Assembly (NCBI GenBank): GCA_030694975.1
Contig: JAUYTU010000013.1
Coordinates: 59,333 to 123,332, forward strand
Direction of reading: 5' to 3'
Origin: Erysipelotrichaceae bacterium
GTDB taxonomy: Bacteria; Bacillota_I; Bacilli_A; Erysipelotrichales; Erysipelotrichaceae
DNA: 64,000 nt
Every line of letters begins with the position of its first letter. Position 1 is the stretch's first letter. The position numbers and the translations under genes are program-made. This document shows positions 7,565 to 16,973 of this stretch, in pieces. The notes under the pieces were generated by a model that searched no databases, had not been told where the DNA came from, and saw only the letters and a program-made list of their open reading frames with translations.

Positions 7565-7954
7565 ATGAACGGAATTGAAAACAACGCATATTTCTGGCAA
7601 AAACTGGACACGCTATATTTCTCATCAAAACTGGTGATTTCTCGCGGAAAAGGGGATGTACATCCCAAATATCACAACTTGGTATATCCTGTAAGTTACG
7701 GATATCTTGAGGATACGTTCAATCAAGAGCAAGAAGGGATCGCGGTATACCGCGGCAGCGGACCAGCATCTTCCATCAGTACGATCGTAATTGCTGCAGA
7801 TATCCTGAAGAAAGACATTGATGTAAAACTGCTTGTCGGGTGCACACTGGCGGAAGAGGAAGAGATCCTTCGATTTCTGAATCAAACGGATTTCCAAAAA
7901 ACAATTTTGGTTCGCCGTGGGAATACAGTACCTACCTGGGCTACAACCGAGTAA
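7565..7954 (+). CDS. Inorganic pyrophosphatase-like small protein
   Basis: 129 residues beginning NAYFWQKLDTLYF, followed by VISRGKGDVHPKYHNLVYPVSYGYLEDT. This resembles the substrate-binding strand of family I inorganic pyrophosphatases and a group of short Bacillota proteins annotated as pyrophosphatase-like. It is shorter than the ~170-residue classical enzyme and the usual catalytic DxDxxD pattern is not evident, so true pyrophosphatase activity is doubtful. The ATG follows GAGGGTGATTTA. Monocistronic, with its own promoter and a downstream hairpin terminator. Confidence 0.65.
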   Translation: MNGIENNAYFWQKLDTLYFSSKLVISRGKGDVHPKYHNLVYPVSYGYLEDTFNQEQEGIAVYRGSGPASSISTIVIAADILKKDIDVKLLVGCTLAEEEEILRFLNQTDFQKTILVRRGNTVPTWATTE

Positions 7955-7962
7955 CAAAAATG

Positions 7963-7985
7963 AGCATGAAATTCATGCTTTTTTG
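7963..7985 (+). terminator. Terminator after the pyrophosphatase-like gene
   Basis: AGCATG, loop aaatt, CATGCT followed by a T-run. Confidence 0.75.
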
Positions 7986-8108
7986 TTGTATTAAAACGTA
8001 AAAGCCAAAAAAGTAATCAAATGATGAAAAACAATCATAATAACTAGAAAAATCATTGTAATAATTTCTCATCACTGTGATAGAATATTTATGAAGGGGA
8101 TGGTGTAA

Positions 8109-9425
8109 ATGAAAATAAAAATTGAAAAAATGGGAATCAATGGAGAAGGAATTGGCTATACGGACCGACTACCGACCTTCATTGAAAGTGCCTACCCCGG
8201 CGAAATTGTCGAAGCGGAAATAACCAAACGTTTTGATCGATACGTGATTGCTAAGCGATTAGAATTGATTCAGCATAGCCCGCATCGTATCGTTTCCCCG
8301 TGTCCCATCCAAGACCAATGTGGCGGGTGTTCCATCATGACACTCAGTCTTGAACAACAACTCAAAGAAAAAGAAAAACTCCTCTATGAATCGCTAAGGA
8401 AATATATGACGGGAAAAGTTCCACGCATCCGACCGATCGTGGCCAATCCTACGCCATTGGGATATAGAAACCAATGCAAATTTCCAATCAGCCTTAACCA
8501 GGGTGAATTAACCAGCGGTATGTATAAACCCAATTCAAACTACTTCGTCTCCATCGACCATTGCATCGTGCATGATAAGAATATCGAACATGTTCGTAAA
8601 GAGGTCATGAGATTAAGCAATGAATACCGCCTACCATCATTCAACCCACCAAAGTATCAAGGATTGCGATATATTGTTTTACGCAGTTTCGAAGGAAATG
8701 TTCAAGTAACTCTGGTTACCGGACAATTAAAACTGCCCGTAAAATTTGTGGAGGATATATCGAAAATTGAAGGTGTCAAAACTGTAGCCCAAAGCATCAA
8801 TGATGTAAAACACAGCCGCGAGATTATTAAGAATAAAACGGACATCCTTTGGGGAACGAAAACGATCACCTGCACGATGAACGGCATTGATTTAGTCGTA
8901 TCACCACAGTCCTTCTTCCAATTAAACATCAAACAAGCCAACGCCATCTACAACAAAGTCGTATCCAGCATTGAACCGTGTGATTGCATTGTGGAAGCCT
9001 ATTGCGGAATCGGAGCCATGTCACTGATGATCAAACACAAAGCAAAAGAAGTCATCGGTATCGACAGTATCCAAGCGGCCATCGACAACGCCAACATCAA
9101 TGCTCAAATTAATCAGGCGGATAATGTTAAATTCGTAGCCGGTGATGCCGCTGTTAGCTTACAAAAAATTGCGGATTCTAAGAAAATCGATGTATTGGTT
9201 GTTGACCCCCCACGCAGCGGACTGTCCGAACAAATGCTGGAAATCATCAAAAACAGTAATATCGGTCAGCTCATCTACGTTTCTTGTAATCCGAGTACTC
9301 TAGCCAAAAATCTCGAAGCCATTCAATCGGTATACGAGATTCTCGAAATCACACCCTTTGACATGTTCAGTCACACTCCACTGATTGAAACCGTCGTAAA
9401 CTTGCGCCGAAAGTCACCTGAATGA
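8109..9425 (+). CDS. rlmCD: 23S rRNA (uracil-5-)-methyltransferase, RlmCD/RlmD type
   Basis: 438 residues. Residues ~1-55 form a TRAM RNA-binding domain (MGINGEGIGYTD). A [4Fe-4S] ligand set follows (CPIQDQCGGCSIM). The C-terminal SAM-dependent methyltransferase domain shows VEAYCGIGAMSLM, the VDPPRSGLS motif and the catalytic cysteine in SCNPSTLAKNL. The family makes 5-methyluridine in 23S rRNA; some Gram-positive members modify two sites. The exact positions methylated here cannot be told. The start follows AAGGGGATGGTG. The stop overlaps the SDR start (ATGA), indicating translational coupling. Confidence 0.9.
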   Translation: MKIKIEKMGINGEGIGYTDRLPTFIESAYPGEIVEAEITKRFDRYVIAKRLELIQHSPHRIVSPCPIQDQCGGCSIMTLSLEQQLKEKEKLLYESLRKYMTGKVPRIRPIVANPTPLGYRNQCKFPISLNQGELTSGMYKPNSNYFVSIDHCIVHDKNIEHVRKEVMRLSNEYRLPSFNPPKYQGLRYIVLRSFEGNVQVTLVTGQLKLPVKFVEDISKIEGVKTVAQSINDVKHSREIIKNKTDILWGTKTITCTMNGIDLVVSPQSFFQLNIKQANAIYNKVVSSIEPCDCIVEAYCGIGAMSLMIKHKAKEVIGIDSIQAAIDNANINAQINQADNVKFVAGDAAVSLQKIADSKKIDVLVVDPPRSGLSEQMLEIIKNSNIGQLIYVSCNPSTLAKNLEAIQSVYEILEITPFDMFSHTPLIETVVNLRRKSPE

Positions 9426-10150
9426 AAACGATTTTAGTTACCGGCGGATCACACGGCATTGGCAAGGCAATCTGCAATCATCTGTTAAGTGAAGGACATA
9501 CCGTGATTATTGTGGACATTGATGAAGCTGCCGGTAGCGAAATATGCAAGGATTATGTCGACCGGTGCACATACATAAACGCTGACTTAAGCACGACCGA
9601 GGGAGTAATTGAACTATTTAAGCAAACAGACCGCCAACATATCAGCATCGATGCAATCATCAATAACGCCGGCAAAGGCATGGTCAAGAACTTGATTGAA
9701 CTGACCGATGAAGACATCGAAGACGGATACGGTTTAATGTTACGCGCACCCCTGTTAATCAGCAGAGAATGGGTCACGCGCAGGGAACTGACAACCATTG
9801 GTTATGGACGAATCATAAATATCGCCTCGACCCGAGCCAGCATGAGTGAACCTCACGGCGAAGTATATGCGATGTGTAAAGGCGGTTTAGTATCCCTTAC
9901 CCATGCACTGGCAAATTCGCTTCAACCCTACAATATTCAAGTCAACAGTATATCGCCAGGATGGATCGTAACCAAAGATATCCAACTGAGTGATGCGGAC
10001 CATTTCCAACACCTCAGTAATCGCACCGGGTATCCCAAAGATATCGTAAAAGCGATTGATTATTTGTTGCTCGAAGATAATTCCTTCATCAATGGGCAAA
10101 ATATTGTCATTGATGGCGGTATGACTAAAAAAATGATTTATGTCGAATAA
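9422..10150 (+). CDS. Short-chain dehydrogenase/reductase
   Basis: 242 residues with the classical SDR pattern: cofactor motif TGGSHGIGKAI, then NNAGKG, the catalytic Ser in NIASTRASM, and Y-x-x-x-K in YAMCKGGLV. The Asp in IIVDID after the second strand favours NAD(H). The C-terminal SPGWI and GQNIVIDGG blocks are standard. It overlaps the methyltransferase gene by four bases and ends at a bidirectional terminator. The substrate is unknown; FabG-like or sugar/alcohol oxidoreductases share this pattern. Confidence 0.88.
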   Translation: MKTILVTGGSHGIGKAICNHLLSEGHTVIIVDIDEAAGSEICKDYVDRCTYINADLSTTEGVIELFKQTDRQHISIDAIINNAGKGMVKNLIELTDEDIEDGYGLMLRAPLLISREWVTRRELTTIGYGRIINIASTRASMSEPHGEVYAMCKGGLVSLTHALANSLQPYNIQVNSISPGWIVTKDIQLSDADHFQHLSNRTGYPKDIVKAIDYLLLEDNSFINGQNIVIDGGMTKKMIYVE

Positions 10151-10172
10151 AAAGAGAACGTCGTTCTCTTTT
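10150..10172. terminator. Bidirectional terminator
   Basis: AAAAGAGAAC, loop gtc, GTTCTCTTTT, between the SDR gene (+) and the HAD phosphatase gene (-). Confidence 0.85.
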
Positions 10173-10970
10173 CTATAGGATCTTAAAATGCCGGAGCGCA
10201 AATACAATGCCATCATCGCCAACTGATTTTGTTACAAAATCGCCATGGGACTGGACCTCGACATGCGCATTGCCCATGACTACACCGATTCGGGCTTTTT
10301 GAATCATATCAACATCGTTTTCGCCATCCCCAAACACCATGACATTGTCCCAATCAATCTTCAACTTCTCAAGAACATGCTCAATCGCCCGAGACTTTCC
10401 GTCTCCTTTGGCGAATACATCAAAAGCACCAGGATAACTACGTGTGATGGACAATGTTTCATAGTCGTTTCTGATACTCAATACGGCTTCATCATCTCCA
10501 ATTAAAAACATGCCCATCGGGATTTCCTGACTCCATCGGACATCCTTACGGGTACAATCGCGCAGAATCTTGCGATAATCCTGACCTTTGACATACGTAT
10601 TTATAAACTCGTTAAAGTTATAATACACTTCAACGGCATCTGCCATCTTTAATCCAACGGCGATTTTATGTTCGATACACCACTGGGTCAGTCGAATAAC
10701 TTCCTCTTGATTAAGATCGTATCTTTTGAGGAACTGACCGTTTTTATCCAGAAGACATTGTCCGTTAATACAAACATAATAATTCGGATTGACAACATCC
10801 TTGACAGCTTGAGGGATAAAGTAAAAGGCTCTTCCTGTGGCAATCAACACTTCCTTGCCAGCGGCTTTCAATTGTTGAATCGCCTGTTGAGTGGCTATCG
10901 AAACCTGATTGGATTTCTGTTCAATGAGGGTTCCATCGATATCAAAAACAAATAGATGAATATTCTCCAT
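10173..10970 (-). CDS. HAD-superfamily Cof-type (IIB) phosphatase
   Basis: 265 residues. Motif I DIDGTLI near the N-terminus gives the nucleophile and acid Asp pair. Motif II is IATGRAF, a Lys lies in the GDGKSRAIEHVL region, and motif IV is FGDGENDVDMI. The central alpha/beta cap is of the C2B type typical of Cof/YbiV/YkrA sugar-phosphate and pyridoxal-phosphate phosphatases. Monocistronic on the minus strand. The substrate cannot be assigned because Cof enzymes are promiscuous. It is divergent from the guanine-riboswitch transcript. Confidence 0.88.
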   Translation of the reverse strand: MENIHLFVFDIDGTLIEQKSNQVSIATQQAIQQLKAAGKEVLIATGRAFYFIPQAVKDVVNPNYYVCINGQCLLDKNGQFLKRYDLNQEEVIRLTQWCIEHKIAVGLKMADAVEVYYNFNEFINTYVKGQDYRKILRDCTRKDVRWSQEIPMGMFLIGDDEAVLSIRNDYETLSITRSYPGAFDVFAKGDGKSRAIEHVLEKLKIDWDNVMVFGDGENDVDMIQKARIGVVMGNAHVEVQSHGDFVTKSVGDDGIVFALRHFKIL

Positions 10971-11003
10971 AACTTCACCTCATATCCGTTGACGGATAAC
11001 TTA

Positions 11004-11032
11004 TTTCATTAAACCTTATTTCGTGCTATAGT
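11004..11032 (+). promoter_or_regulatory. Promoter of the ade-guaB-guaA operon
   Basis: TTTCAT (11004-11009), 17 bp, TATAGT (11027-11032) with an extended -10 TG at 11024-11025. It would place the start near 11039, ahead of the riboswitch. Confidence 0.6.
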
Positions 11033-11104
11033 TCAAGTAAATAAAAACGACAAATCAATATCGACAAGTTGAAGGTGGTGTGTTAGAATAATCCCAAACT
11101 AAAA

Positions 11105-11173
11105 CACCGTATATCCTTGCGAATAAGGCGCAAGAGTCTCTACCTGGCCACCGTAAATGGCCGGACTACGATG
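11105..11173 (+). promoter_or_regulatory. Purine (guanine-class) riboswitch aptamer
   Basis: P1 pairs 11105-11111 with 11167-11173. P2 is CTTGCG/CGCAAG around loop AATAAGG, followed by the conserved junction GTCTCTACC. P3 is GGCC/GGCC around loop ACCGTAAAT, then GACTA (11164-11168). The C at 11166 corresponds to position 74, which selects guanine or hypoxanthine over adenine. GATGGAAG (11170-11177) can pair with CTTCCGTC (11196-11203) as an antiterminator, so ligand binding should turn expression off. Confidence 0.95.
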
Positions 11174-11194
11174 GAAGCAGCACATTTTTCAGCT

Positions 11195-11221
11195 ACTTCC
11201 GTCGATGGACGGAAGTTTTTT
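11195..11221 (+). terminator. Riboswitch expression-platform terminator
   Basis: ACTTCCGTC (11195-11203), loop gatg, GACGGAAGT (11208-11216), then T-run. Its 5' arm is shared with the antiterminator. Confidence 0.92.
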
Positions 11222-11242
11222 GTTAATTAAAGGGGTATTTGC

Positions 11243-11410
11243 ATGAAAATCTTGAACATTGACATGATTCACTCGAAAAAGTCCGTAAACTGCGGTATTT
11301 TTGCGATGAATGACCTCATGACAATCGACACCAACAAACCAAGGGATATGAAGACGGAAAGTAGGGATGCTTTCCGTTTCTTTATACAGAGAGGGTTTTA
11401 TGAAAATTGA
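11243..11410 (+). CDS. Possible 55-residue leader reading frame before ade
   Basis: ATG 11243 follows AAAGGGG. The frame runs 55 codons (MKILNIDMIHSKKSVNCG...) and ends with TGA at 11408-11410, overlapping the ade start at 11400. No family is recognised. The region also contains a hairpin, ACGGAAAG (11355-11362) with CTTTCCGT, just ahead of the ade ribosome site. The frame may be translated as a coupled leader peptide or may be fortuitous. The distance between riboswitch terminator and ade (~180 bases) is unusually long for a plain leader. Confidence 0.35.
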   Translation: MKILNIDMIHSKKSVNCGIFAMNDLMTIDTNKPRDMKTESRDAFRFFIQRGFYEN

Positions 11411-13148
11411 GCAATTACGAAGAATCAGAGATATTCACACTGGTAAAATAAAGCCGGAGTTATGTATAAAAAATGTCAACATCATCAACACCTTGACCCG
11501 TGAGATTCAAAAAGGGAATATTGTGATTGATAATGGCAAGATCCTTGGATTTGAATGCATGGAAGCTGAAAAAACAATTGATGGCAATGGCCGATACGCC
11601 GCCCCCCTGTTAACGGATGCACACATTCATATCGAATCGACCATGGTCACACCCATGGTCCTCAACGACATCTTCTTGCCCAGAGGAATCGGTAAAATCA
11701 TTGCGGATCCACACGAAATTGCCAATGTCTGCGGACAAACCGGAATTCAATACATGTTAGACAGCGTTGCATGTTGTGACTTGGATATTCAAATCATGTT
11801 ACCATCCTGTGTACCCGCTACGCGACTCGAACATGCCGGAGCTATATTGAAAGCGGATGACCTTCGAAATTTCTACCAACACCCCAACGTACTGGGACTC
11901 GCCGAAATCATGGACTTGGATGCCGTCAGAAACGATGAGGATATGCTAATGAAGATTGCCGACGCCATCGAAAGAGATCGGACAATCGATGGTCACGGAA
12001 GTGTTCTGACAAACAGCGACTTAGATTTATACGCTTCACTCCAAATCCGTAATGACCATGAATGCGATACAATCGATGGAATGATTGATCGCTTACGACG
12101 CGGAATCACAGTCTTCATCCGTGAAGGCAGTGTAACCCAAAATCTGAAGGACCTTTTGCCGGGAGTCAACGAAAACAACGCTCATCAGATTTGCTTCTGT
12201 ACCGACGACCGTCATCCCGACGATATCGTTAAAGAAGGCGGTATCGATTATGTTGTCAATCTGGCCATTCAAAACGGACTTGATCCAGTACTAGCAATTA
12301 CCATGGCGACATTGAACCCGGCCAGACACTATAAACTCGAAAACCAAGGAGCCATTGCTCCAGGCTACGCTGCAGATTTCTTTCTGTTTAGTGATCTGCA
12401 TCATATTGAAGCGCAACAAGTGTATAAAAGCGGTCAGTTGTTGGCATTAAATGGAATCCCACTACAGCCAAAGGCACAAATGAAAGTACCTATTCCGGAA
12501 AAAGTGAAATTCTCCATAAACTGTGCAGAATACCAGGTGTCTGATATACAATGTAATATGGGTGATCATAATGCTCTGAAAATGATAAAAATCATCCCGG
12601 GTGGTGTTATCACCCCCATGCACATTGAGATTACTGATAAAAATTTATTTGGCCAATTCATTCCGAGTATTGAAAAAGACCAGGCAAAATTAGTCGTCAT
12701 TGAACGACATAATCAAACTGGCAACATCGGAGTGAGTGCCGTGAAAGGATTTGGTCTATCGGGCGGAGCCATCGCAACCACCGTAGCCCACGACTCCCAT
12801 AATATCATCGCGATTGGAACCAACGACTTTGATATCATCATGGCCATTGAACAGCTCCGTAAAAACGCAGGCGGATATGTCGTAGCCAATGACGGAAAAA
12901 TACTTGCACATCTCAAGCTTGAAATCGCCGGCTTAATGACAACAATGCAGTTACCGGATCTTATAGAACAAATGAATGACTTACACACAAAGGCAGGATA
13001 CATTCTAAAAAACAAAACATTTAATCCATTTTTGATGTTATCATTCATATCATTACCTGTAATACCGGAACTTAAACTGACAGATATCGGACTAATCGAT
13101 GTCAATACCCAACAAGTAATCAATGCACTGACAGATATTGTCGCATAA
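11400..13148 (+). CDS. ade: Adenine deaminase
   Basis: 582 residues from ATG 11400 behind GAGAGGG; an upstream in-frame ATG at 11367 lacks a ribosome site and would add an unusual N-terminus. The amidohydrolase metal site is visible (LTDAHIHIEST, then DPHEIANVCG, GHGS, and CTDDRHPDD) with the adenine deaminase C-terminal block (GFGLSGGAIATTVAHDSHNI). The enzyme converts adenine to hypoxanthine and ammonia. It is first in an operon with guaB and guaA under a guanine riboswitch, so the operon would channel adenine through hypoxanthine and IMP to GMP when guanine is scarce. Confidence 0.95.
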   Translation: MKIEQLRRIRDIHTGKIKPELCIKNVNIINTLTREIQKGNIVIDNGKILGFECMEAEKTIDGNGRYAAPLLTDAHIHIESTMVTPMVLNDIFLPRGIGKIIADPHEIANVCGQTGIQYMLDSVACCDLDIQIMLPSCVPATRLEHAGAILKADDLRNFYQHPNVLGLAEIMDLDAVRNDEDMLMKIADAIERDRTIDGHGSVLTNSDLDLYASLQIRNDHECDTIDGMIDRLRRGITVFIREGSVTQNLKDLLPGVNENNAHQICFCTDDRHPDDIVKEGGIDYVVNLAIQNGLDPVLAITMATLNPARHYKLENQGAIAPGYAADFFLFSDLHHIEAQQVYKSGQLLALNGIPLQPKAQMKVPIPEKVKFSINCAEYQVSDIQCNMGDHNALKMIKIIPGGVITPMHIEITDKNLFGQFIPSIEKDQAKLVVIERHNQTGNIGVSAVKGFGLSGGAIATTVAHDSHNIIAIGTNDFDIIMAIEQLRKNAGGYVVANDGKILAHLKLEIAGLMTTMQLPDLIEQMNDLHTKAGYILKNKTFNPFLMLSFISLPVIPELKLTDIGLIDVNTQQVINALTDIVA

Positions 13149-13162
13149 GGAGGAAATATTTA

Positions 13163-14305
13163 ATGGACAACATGAACGGAAAGATTCAAAAAGAAGGATA
13201 TACCTACGACGACTGCCTGCTCATCCCGGCATTCTCACAAGTAGTTCCCGCGGATGTTACACTCAAAACCCAACTGACAAGTAAAATATCACTCAATGTC
13301 CCAATCATATCGGCAGCCATGGACACCGTGACCGAAGAAGCCATGGCACGGGCGATGGCCTTGGCCGGAGGGTTGGGATTCATCCACAAAAACTTAACCG
13401 TACAACAACAGGCGGATATGGTCCGACGCGTTAAAGAAACCGAGATCACCGATGCTCATCCGGACGCATGTATTGACCACAACGGAAAGTTAAGGGTAGG
13501 GGCTGCGGTAGGCGTAACCAGTTCAACACTCGAACGCATTCAGGCCTTGGTAGATGCAGGAGTAGATATCCTAGCCGTCGACAGCGCTCACGGTCACTCC
13601 GCCGGTGTCATTGATACTGTGCGAAAAGTGAAACAGATGTACCCAGATCTGGATATCGTCGGCGGTAACATCGTGACAGCACAAGCCGCCATCGACTTGA
13701 TTTATGCAGGGGCTACCTGCATCAAAGTCGGCGTTGGTCCTGGCTCGATATGTACCACCCGCGTCGTGGCCGGCGTCGGTGTCCCACAACTAACGGCTAT
13801 CAATGATGTTTACCAAGTTGCAAAACAATACGGCGTGGGCATCATTGCCGATGGCGGAATCAAAATATCCGGTGATATATCCAAAGCACTGGCTGCTGGA
13901 GCCGACTGTGTCATGTTGGGCGGACTACTCGCAGGATGCGAAGAAACCCCGGGCGAAATCGTCGAAATCAACAACCGAAAAGTTAAAAGTTACATCGGCA
14001 TGGGATCACTCAAAGCTATGCAACGCGGATCAAGCGACCGCTACTTCCAAGGCGGCCAAAAAGAACTAAAGAAACTGGTTCCCGAGGGAATCGAAGCAAC
14101 CGTCCCATACAAAGGATCAATCAACGAAGTCCTGTACCAAATGCTCGGTGGACTACGCTCAGGTATGGGATACTGCGGCTGCAAAACGATTAAAGATATG
14201 AAAGATTATGCGAAATTTATGAAGATAACCATCGCTGGGTTAAAAGAATCACACCCGCACGATGTAGATAACGTCAAGGAGGCACCGAACTACCGTGGTA
14301 AATAA
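13163..14305 (+). CDS. guaB: IMP dehydrogenase lacking the CBS domains
   Basis: 380 residues, against the usual ~485. The barrel runs from [12 protein letters not shown] through the active-site loop with catalytic Cys ([12 protein letters not shown]), the [14 protein letters not shown] phosphate site and the flap YRGMGS-like segment ([10 protein letters not shown]). The ~120-residue Bateman (paired CBS) module that normally sits after residue ~90 is absent; only a short linker ([19 protein letters not shown]) joins the barrel halves. CBS domains are dispensable for catalysis but mediate nucleotide feedback. Control here may therefore rest on the riboswitch (inference). The ribosome site is AAGGAGG; it overlaps guaA by 11 bases. 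Confidence 0.95.
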   Translation: MDNMNGKIQKEGYTYDDCLLIPAFSQVVPADVTLKTQLTSKISLNVPIISAAMDTVTEEAMARAMALAGGLGFIHKNLTVQQQADMVRRVKETEITDAHPDACIDHNGKLRVGAAVGVTSSTLERIQALVDAGVDILAVDSAHGHSAGVIDTVRKVKQMYPDLDIVGGNIVTAQAAIDLIYAGATCIKVGVGPGSICTTRVVAGVGVPQLTAINDVYQVAKQYGVGIIADGGIKISGDISKALAAGADCVMLGGLLAGCEETPGEIVEINNRKVKSYIGMGSLKAMQRGSSDRYFQGGQKELKKLVPEGIEATVPYKGSINEVLYQMLGGLRSGMGYCGCKTIKDMKDYAKFMKITIAGLKESHPHDVDNVKEAPNYRGK

Positions 14306-15827
14306 AATTATCGTATTGGACTACGGCAGCCAGTACAACCAACTCATCGCCCGACGCATCCGTGAAATGGGCGTTTACAGCGAACTTCGCCACCACGACA
14401 TCACCGCAGTGCAGCTCGAAGAAATCGAAGGAATTAAAGGCATCATCTTATCCGGCGGACCAAACTCCGTATACGATGAAGACGCCTTTAAACTCGACCC
14501 GGCAATCCTGGAGATGGGCTTACCGGTACTGGGAATCTGCTATGGAATGCAACTGATCGCTTACAATCTTAATGGAAAAGTATCACCAAGCAACCATCGT
14601 GAATACGGGAAAGCTATCATTAAAATAGAAAAAGAAAACAGCATATTTCAAATACTACCCAACGAAATGCAAGTGTGGATGTCCCATGGCGACAGTGTGA
14701 CTTCTCTACCCGAGGGATTTGAGGTCTATGCCACATCCCCATCCTGCCCGGTAGCAGCCTTCGGTAATCCAACAAAGAGATTATATGGTGTTCAATTCCA
14801 CCCCGAAGTCAGACATTCGTTATACGGACAAGAGATTCTTCACAATTTTGTTTTTAATATATGCAAAGCAGAAGCCAACTGGAACATGAGCGCATACATC
14901 GAAGAACAAATCAAAGAAATCCAAGAAACGGTCGGCGACCAAGAAGTATTATGTGCATTATCAGGCGGCGTTGACAGTGCTGTTGTCGCCGCCCTCTTAC
15001 AAAAGGCCATCGGCGATAAGCTTACATGCATGTTCGTCGACCACGGACTATTACGCAAAAACGAAGCAACCTGGGTCGTCAAAGTATTCAAAGACAAATA
15101 CCAAATGAAACTCATAAAGATCGACGCCCAACAACACTTCTTATCTAGATTGGCAGGAATATCCTCGCCTGAAGAAAAACGCAAATGCATCGGAAAAGAA
15201 TTCATTTATATATTCGACACCGAATCAAGCAAACTCAGCAACATCCACTGGCTCGCCCAAGGCACCCTCTACACCGACATCATCGAATCAGGCACAAAAA
15301 CTGCACAGACCATCAAATCCCACCACAACGTTGGCGGATTGCCTGAAGATATGCGCTTTAAATTGATTGAGCCGTTGAAAAGCCTATTCAAAGATGAAGT
15401 GCGCGAAGTCGGAAAACGCTTAGGATTACCGGATGAAATCGTACACCGACAACCCTTCCCAGGGCCCGGACTTGCCATCCGAATTATCGGGGACGTAACC
15501 GAAGAAAAAATAAAAATCGTACAAGAAAGCGATGCAATCCTCCACCAGGAGATTGAAAAAGCCGGCTTACGCGGAAGCATCTGGCAATACTTTACGGTAC
15601 TGACCAACCTACGATCCGTCGGTGTAATGGGAGACCAAAGAACCTACGATTATACAGTCGGCATCCGAGCCGTCACATCCATCGACGGTATGACCGCAGA
15701 CTTTGCTCGTATACCATACGAGGTACTGGAAATCGTATCTACCCGAATCGTGAACGAAGTCAAAGGCGTCAACCGAATCGTTTATGATATTACTTCTAAA
15801 CCGCCATCAACGATTGAGTGGGAATAA
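14295..15827 (+). CDS. guaA: GMP synthase (glutamine-hydrolysing)
   Basis: 510 residues. The class I glutamine amidotransferase domain (residues ~1-190) has the Cys of LGICYGMQL and the FHPE triad. The ATP-pyrophosphatase domain has the P-loop LSGGVDSAV, and the C-terminal dimerisation domain ends KPPSTIEWE as in other GuaA proteins. It amidates XMP to GMP. The start is GTG at 14295, overlapping guaB; AAGGAGG lies 12 bases upstream, a little far. Final gene of the riboswitch-controlled operon, followed by a strong terminator. Confidence 0.96.
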   Translation: MVNKIIVLDYGSQYNQLIARRIREMGVYSELRHHDITAVQLEEIEGIKGIILSGGPNSVYDEDAFKLDPAILEMGLPVLGICYGMQLIAYNLNGKVSPSNHREYGKAIIKIEKENSIFQILPNEMQVWMSHGDSVTSLPEGFEVYATSPSCPVAAFGNPTKRLYGVQFHPEVRHSLYGQEILHNFVFNICKAEANWNMSAYIEEQIKEIQETVGDQEVLCALSGGVDSAVVAALLQKAIGDKLTCMFVDHGLLRKNEATWVVKVFKDKYQMKLIKIDAQQHFLSRLAGISSPEEKRKCIGKEFIYIFDTESSKLSNIHWLAQGTLYTDIIESGTKTAQTIKSHHNVGGLPEDMRFKLIEPLKSLFKDEVREVGKRLGLPDEIVHRQPFPGPGLAIRIIGDVTEEKIKIVQESDAILHQEIEKAGLRGSIWQYFTVLTNLRSVGVMGDQRTYDYTVGIRAVTSIDGMTADFARIPYEVLEIVSTRIVNEVKGVNRIVYDITSKPPSTIEWE

Positions 15828-15832
15828 TCGAA

Positions 15833-15860
15833 AAAACCTCCGAAAATTTTCGGAGGTTTT
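15833..15860. terminator. Bidirectional terminator between guaA and alr
   Basis: A perfect 28-base palindrome, AAAACCTCCGAAAA mirrored by TTTTCGGAGGTTTT, between converging genes. Confidence 0.88.
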
Positions 15861-16972
15861 TAGTCAAAACGTTCATTGATTGTCTTGTGGTGAGCTCCAT
15901 TAATGAAATACCGCTTCGTAATCCTTGGGCTGACGGATGTAAGTATTTCATATGAAATCGTCTGCAGATACTCAGCCATAACCACGGCATCGCTATTCTT
16001 ACCGATGATCTCGACTACATCATCCAGGGTAGTACCAACAGGCACCCGAATCATCATCAAATCCATACACACACGACCAACGACTTCGCATGGTACTTCT
16101 TTGATATAGAAGTTAAAGCCTTGAAGTTTGCGGTCAAGTCCGTCCGCATAACCGATAGGCAAAATGGCAATCGTCTCATCATTTGTGGCTTCATAAGTCG
16201 CAGAGTAACTCACTTGATCCCCTGGTTTCAGATTTTTAATTTGGTTAATTCCGCAATACATCGACAAAACAGGTTGTAATCCTGAATCGAAGGTTGAATA
16301 ACCATACATTGCAATTCCGCATCGAACAGCATTGCTATGTTTATCAAGTTCACCTAACGATAGTGAAGCATCTGAGTTAGAAGTATGTACCCATTTAAAA
16401 TTTACATCTGCAGAGTCAATGAACTCTTGAAATGAAGTGATCTGCTGACTTGTAATCGCTCCATCCGTAAAATTGCTGCTTGACAGATGTGTATAGAGTC
16501 CTTCGATATTCAACTTGTTTAATTTGCATAATTGAAGTACTTCTTTAAACTCTTCAATCGTTTTTATACCAGCCCGATTCATGCCAGTGTCGACTTTTAT
16601 ATGTAAGGTTAAGTTGGCGAGCGAATCATTTAGTGAAAGTGATTTTACCAGCCATTCTTTCGAAGGGACCACACAAGTCACATTTCTGTCGATAGCCTCA
16701 TTTAGATATTCGGGTTCAGTATACCCCAAAACGATTATTGGGGTTGTTGTGTGATGATTTCTTAAGTGAATAGCTTCATCAAGGGAAGAGACACATAGAT
16801 ATGACACTTGCAATGATTCAAGAAATCTAGCTACCTCGATGTCACCATGACCATATGCATTTGCCTTAATCACAGCAAAAACTGACTTTTCGGACGTTTT
16901 GCGGATTACGCCAATATTGTGAGCCAAGCGGTCGAGGTTGATTTCAACCCATGTGTTTCTGAATTTCGTCAT
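15860..16972 (-). CDS. alr: Alanine racemase
   Basis: 370 residues. The PLP lysine lies in FAVIKANAYGHGD, with the barrel motifs HIKVDTGMNRAG and the C-terminal catalytic Tyr region (GDQVSYSATYEA), CEVVGRVCMDL and a final ISPRI-like SPRITKRY. It supplies D-alanine for peptidoglycan, which argues for a walled cell. The ATG at 16972 is preferred, preceded by AAGGA and immediately after the stop of the upstream membrane gene; a TTG nine bases upstream is less likely. It is cotranscribed with that membrane gene. Confidence 0.95.
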   Translation of the reverse strand: MTKFRNTWVEINLDRLAHNIGVIRKTSEKSVFAVIKANAYGHGDIEVARFLESLQVSYLCVSSLDEAIHLRNHHTTTPIIVLGYTEPEYLNEAIDRNVTCVVPSKEWLVKSLSLNDSLANLTLHIKVDTGMNRAGIKTIEEFKEVLQLCKLNKLNIEGLYTHLSSSNFTDGAITSQQITSFQEFIDSADVNFKWVHTSNSDASLSLGELDKHSNAVRCGIAMYGYSTFDSGLQPVLSMYCGINQIKNLKPGDQVSYSATYEATNDETIAILPIGYADGLDRKLQGFNFYIKEVPCEVVGRVCMDLMMIRVPVGTTLDDVVEIIGKNSDAVVMAEYLQTISYEILTSVSPRITKRYFINGAHHKTINERFD

Positions 16973-16973
16973 A

